Part shown: positions 43,890 to 64,000 of the stretch, in pieces
Layout: every line of letters begins with the position of its first letter
How positions within the stretch are numbered: position 1 is the first letter of the stretch
Source: Equus caballus
Taxonomy: Eukaryota; Chordata; Mammalia; Perissodactyla; Equidae
Length of the DNA: 64,000 nt
Reading direction: 5' to 3'
Assembly (NCBI RefSeq): GCF_041296265.1
Contig: NC_091693.1
Coordinates: 16,256,001-16,320,000 of the forward strand
Made by a program: the position numbers and the translations under genes
Notes under the pieces: generated by a model
Seen by the model: the letters and a program-made list of their open reading frames with translations, nothing else
Told to the model about the DNA's origin: nothing
Database searches by the model: none

Positions 43890-44420
43890 GAGCATCCTCG
43901 GGCTCGACGTGCCCCGGAGGCCCCGGGCTCCGCCCGCTGGTCCCGCTGTTCCCGCCGGGCCCGAGGTTGGGCGGGGCCGGCCTCACCTGGGGGCGTGGCT
44001 CCTAGCCGCCCCGCCCCTCGGAGGAGCCGCGGGGGCCGAGTCGCGGGGCGCCGCCGGGAGCGTGGGGCGGAGGCTGGGGGCGCAGCCCGGGCGGCGGGGT
44101 CCCGAGCCGTCGGCGATCAGGTGGGCGCGGGAGTGCGGGGCGGAGTCCCCGGGGACCGCGAGGATGGGGCCGGGGCGGGGGGCTGCGCCTGGCGCACCCC
44201 TGGGCCCGCTGGCCTGGCGATGGGGACGGGCCTTGGAACCCCGGGACGCCCCCTGCCCGCCCTGGGGCTCCCCGGGTCTGGAGGCCAAGCCGGGGGCGCG
44301 CCCCCTCCCCCGAGCGCAGGTAAACAGCCGCGCGGCCGGGGCGGGGCCTCGGGAGGGAGGGGGCTCTTGTGACGGCGCGCGGGGCGGGGCCGCCGCCCAG
44401 GAGCAAGTCGCGTGGTTTTG
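43890..44420 (+). promoter_or_regulatory. KLC3: CpG island, probable KLC3 promoter
   Basis: A dense CpG, GC-box-rich island unlike the flanks. A noncoding first exon probably ends at 44120 (GATCAG|GTGGGC) or 44320 (GCGCAG|GTAAAC); the sequence alone cannot choose. It is the only CpG island between CKM and the KLC3 start codon, which makes it the best promoter candidate. Confidence 0.6.
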
Positions 44421-44454
44421 GGGGGCTGGCCGAGGTGGGGACCTCTTGCCTGCG

Positions 44455-45910
44455 AGGGGGTGTGTGTGCATGAGAGAGGGTATGCGAAGCTCCAGAGTGT
44501 GTGTGATGGCGTCAGGTTGCGGGTATGGGTGTGAAAGGGAGATGCACCGTCGGTGTCACCCTGCGAGGGCACAGAGGGACCCTGTGAATGGTGTGGGAGT
44601 GTTTCGGTGCTGTGAAAATGTGGGCGACTTCTGATGGTGTGTCTGTGATGCTGGCGGGGGGTAGCTGTGTCTAGCAGGATTAGGTGTGAGTGTGACCAGG
44701 CGGGTGTGTGGCTGTCTTTCTACCTGGAAAGTGGGGTGGGTGGGCCGGTGTGTGGAACAGCATGGATGTGTGCGGTGTGACTGTGATGGTCATTGTCAGC
44801 TGGGTGGTTGTGCGCACGGGGCCGAGGACGTGAAGGGGGGTTTGCCGCTGGGGGCGCTGGATGAGGGTGGGAGCTGGTGTGTATGGAGGGAACAGCCCAA
44901 GGGATGCGTGGCTGTGACTGTTACCAATTGTGGCTGGTGGTATCCGGCTGTGGGTGGTGTGTGCGAGGCTGTGTCTGGAGCATTTGGCTCAGCTGTCTGA
45001 GATTGTGGGTGACGTTGTGGGAGGTTGTGTACGTCGGCGGAATTGTGTGAATGATGGTTGTGGTTGTCAGAATGACTTGATGAACTTGTGTGATTGTCTT
45101 TGTTTATGGGGCTTGTGTGTGTGGCTAGGTATGGTGTGACATACGTATATACACACATATCTACATAGGGAGAGAGACTGATAGTGATCGAGAGCCTGCC
45201 GTGTGTAAAATCCGCAGGATTACACGCCTGCCCTTACTGTGTATCTGAGTGTATGTGATCGTGAGTGTGCGAGCGGGTGCAGGAACCGCCGGGTTGCTTC
45301 CGGTGGACACAGTGGAACTGCCGCTGTGCATCTCCACAGCCATCTGTGCCGTGGGCACCCACTTGTGACAGCATAACATGATCCGAGTTCAGGGGTCATT
45401 TGCATGTCCGTGGATCTGTGTGTGCGCCACATACGTGCAGGAGTGTGAATCCCCAGCTGACCTGGCAGGGGGTAGGGGGTCTGGGAGGAAGTGGGGAAGA
45501 TGGGGACGGGGCCACAGTGAATCCGGGGGGGGGTGTGCTTGGAGAAGGCAGATGATGGAGAGGTGACTGCTTGTGGGACCGTACGAGTGTGGGACAGGGC
45601 GTGTGTCATGGCGACAAGTACAAGGAGACAGTCAGAACGTGAGTGATTTTGGAGTTGGTCGTATTTTTGAAGATGAGGGGGGAGAGAAGGAGTTTCTTCA
45701 TATGTTGCCTTTTATTTGTGAAAGGAAAATATACCTGAGTTGTACTTCGAAAATTGGAGTGTACAGGTGTTATTTCTGAAAGAAGAATGTGTGTGTCATA
45801 TTTCTGACGTAAGAATGTGTGTGGTGCGTTGTGTTTTTAAGACGAGAGGGTGTGCATTGTTGAGGTCTATTTCTGAGAGGAGAGTGTGTGTGTGTGTGTG
45901 TGCACACGCG
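44455..45910 (+). repeat. Degenerate TG-rich region in KLC3 5' intron
   Basis: About 1.4 kb rich in TGTG with no fixed unit; the purest run is at about 45885-45903. From 45910 to 46700 the sequence is unique, with no element recognised. Confidence 0.7.
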
Positions 45911-46705
45911 CCCCAGAGGCATCACCAGGGGCATTGACCTTGTCACTCACAACCACACGAAGTCCCACAAATGAGACCCCCACCCAGTACAATCTCGGCC
46001 TCAGAACCTCAGCTGTCACACGGCCAGGATGATGACATCCATGGGCCACGCCTGCCACACGTGTGTCCCAACACGCCTTGGGCTGGCTGGGCCTGTCTGC
46101 AGTGGAGGGCGGAGCCCCGTTCCCTCTGGATCTGTCAGCTCCCCAGGCCCTGAGAGCCGACCCATGGGGCCCCCTCCCTGACTGCCCCCCCCACCTGGAG
46201 GCCTCCTCTGCTTCCGGCCCTCCAGCCCCTTGGCCCTCTCCTCCTGCCCCACCCCCAGTGGTCTGACTGGTTCCCAACAAAAACACCCTAAGAATGAGCT
46301 CACAGAGAGGCCGCCGCCTCCACACGCCCCGCCCTGCACGCTGGCAGAGGAGGGCACCTCCAGTCCCGGGTCCCACAGCCGGGACTTCTGGGCCGGGGTG
46401 TGTGGGGTCCTCGGGGTGGGGAGGGCCAGCCAGGTGAGCTGCGGGCAAGACCGCGGTTGCTTCCTTTGGTTAATTACACACAGTGGGGGTCTGGAGTCAC
46501 CCTCAGGGGACAGGCGAAGGTGGCCTAGAACATTTCCAGTTTCGGGGAGGCCAGGATGGATGTGGGACGGGGTGCTGGCCGGAGTGAGGAGAGCACGGAG
46601 GCAGAGGGCTGGCCGGGATGGGTCCTGCTGGCCGGGATGGCGCGGAGGCTGAGGGGCCGGCCTGCCTGGCCTGGCAGTGATTCCCGGATCCCACTCACCC
46701 TCCAG

Positions 46706-51490
<4,785 letters not shown>

Positions 51491-51618
51491 AGCCGGCAGG
51501 ACCGCGTGGCCGCAGCCTCTCAGGAAGACTGGAGGGGGATGGGCGGAGGGTCTTCCATGTCCCCGCCTCCGGGGGGCACCCAGTGTATCGGGCGTGCCTG
51601 CTGCCCTCTCCTCCCGCG

Positions 51619-51624
51619 ATTAAA
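51619..51624 (+). terminator. KLC3: KLC3 polyadenylation signal
   Basis: ATTAAA, the common variant, 129 bp after the stop codon. No AATAAA is nearer. Confidence 0.75.
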
Positions 51625-51719
51625 GGCTGTAGAGTCGGCAGCCAGCCACGTCCGCCTGAGGTTTCCTGCAAGGTCCTCCCAGTAGCTCCCCCGAGCTGGG
51701 ACCCAGGGCCAGTAAGACG

Positions 51720-62968
<11,249 letters not shown>

Positions 62969-63131
62969 CTAGGTGTACAGAGGGCATCTGGGCACCAAGA
63001 TAGGCTGAGGAGCCCAGCCACTCCCTGAACTTGGGGCTCTAGGCCTCACAGCCAGGTGGGATGGGAGGCTGAACCAGCCCATTGGGGTGAGACTCAGGGA
63101 TTTTTGGAAAACTCAAACCTCAACCTGTTTC

Positions 63132-63380
63132 TTTCTTTCTTTTTTGCTAAGGAAGATTTGCTCTGAGCTAACCATCTGTTGTCACTCTTCCTCCTTTTTT
63201 GCTTGAGGAAGATCAGCTCTGAGTTAACATCTGGGCCAGTCTTCCTCTACCTTGTACGTGGGTCACTGCCACAGCATGGCTGACAAGTGGCGCAGTTCCG
63301 TGTCCAGGATCTGAACCTGTGGACCTGGGCTGCTGACATGGAGTGCACTGAACTTAACCACTACACCACTGGGCCGGCCC
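63132..63380 (-). mobile_element. ERE-family SINE with exact target duplication
   Basis: Reverse copy in ERCC2 intron 5. The 13-bp duplication CTCAACCTGTTTC is exact on both sides (63119-63131, 63381-63393), although the body is diverged. Confidence 0.95.
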
Positions 63381-63489
63381 CTCAACCTGTTTCATTATTA
63401 ATCAGTTAAGACACTTGGGAACTTGCTGCAAGATACAAAAGTGGTAACACTGTTAGACTCTTTAAATTATTATTTTTAAAACATTAAGC

Positions 63490-63845
63490 CCTATGTGCAA
63501 TGGGATAATATTCAGCCACAAAAAAGAATGAAATCTTGCCATTTGCAACAACACAGATGGACCTTGGGGCATTACGCTAAGTGAAATAAGTCAGACAGAG
63601 AAAGACAAATGCCATGTGATCTCACGTACATGTGGAATCTAAAACGAAACAAAACAAAAACAAGCTCATAGATACAGAGAACAGACTGGTGGGTGCCATT
63701 GGGGGTGGGCAAAATGGGCAAAGCCATCAAAAGGTACAAACTTCCAGTTATAAAACAAATAAGTCCCAGGGACATAATGTGCAATATGGTGATTACAGTT
63801 AATAACACTGCATTGCATATTTGAAAGTTGCTAAAAGAGTAAATC
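63490..63845 (+). repeat. L1 LINE 3' end
   Basis: GTGAAATAAGTCAGACAGAG and CATGTGGAATCTAAAACG are typical of an L1 3' region. Confidence 0.85.
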
Positions 63846-63847
63846 TT

Positions 63848-64000
63848 TTTTCTTTCTTTTTTGAGGAAGATTAGCCCTGAGCTAACATCCGCCACCAATC
63901 CTCCTCTTTTTGCTGAGGAAGATTAGCCCCGAGCTAACATCCATGCCCATCTTCCTCTACTTTATATGTGGGACACCCACCACAGCATGGCTTGACAAGT
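63848..64000 (-). mobile_element. ERE-family SINE, cut by the window end
   Basis: Reverse copy starting TTTTTTCTTTCTTTTTTGAG; it reaches the CAGCATGGCTTGACAAG block at the edge. Confidence 0.93.

Noticed and set aside
43687-44634. 315-codon plus-strand frame through the CpG island
   Set aside because: High GC lowers stop frequency; the text is low-complexity Arg/Gly/Ala/Pro and does not match the KLC3 N-terminus, which starts at 46714.
63000-64000. More ERCC2 exons near the window end
   Set aside because: The stretch is intron 5 filled by SINE and L1 sequence; no frame matches ERCC2 residues 1-120.

Overview
This is nuclear DNA of a placental mammal, almost certainly a perissodactyl (horse family most likely; rhinoceros or tapir cannot be excluded). 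The genes are split by GT-AG introns. At least a dozen tRNA-headed SINEs carry the equine ERE signature: the GGCCGGCCC head, the box-B-like GGTTCG and the doubled TTAGCTCAGGG body. Old MIR, L2 and L1 fragments fill most introns and intergenic DNA. Gene order and orientation match human 19q13.32.

Four genes are present. MARK4 (+, from before the window to about 23.8 kb) is seen from exon 3 to exon 18. CKM (-, about 27.1 to 36.3 kb) is complete, with its muscle enhancer at 37.0-37.2 kb and an intron 1 enhancer at 35.4 kb. KLC3 (+, CpG island at about 44 kb, coding 46.7-51.5 kb) is complete for its protein. ERCC2/XPD (-, 51.7 kb to beyond the window end) is seen from exon 6 to exon 23. MARK4 and CKM converge over 3.3 kb of old repeats. 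CKM and KLC3 diverge across 7.6 kb. KLC3 and ERCC2 converge with their polyadenylation points less than about 100 bp apart.

Exon joins were checked by reading phase and total length. MARK4 gives 604 residues (short form) or 668 residues (long form) in the window. Adding the 84 residues expected from exons 1-2 gives the 688 and 752 known for human MARK4S and MARK4L. CKM gives exactly 381 residues. KLC3 gives 508, which is 4 more than human, explained by a 12-bp coding duplication. ERCC2 gives 640, which plus 120 upstream makes 760.

The four genes act in different processes: microtubule-affinity kinase signalling, muscle phosphagen energy transfer, kinesin-1 cargo transport, and the TFIIH helicase of nucleotide-excision repair. 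I see no sign of a new biological system. The most interesting points are local: a MARK4 C-terminus read in two frames by exon choice, several tandem repeats beside exons (five 68-bp CCAAT units, a 10-copy G-rich heptamer, a 7-copy GC-box array), a modified E-box in the CKM enhancer, a KLC3 microduplication, and nested transposon insertions into one target site.
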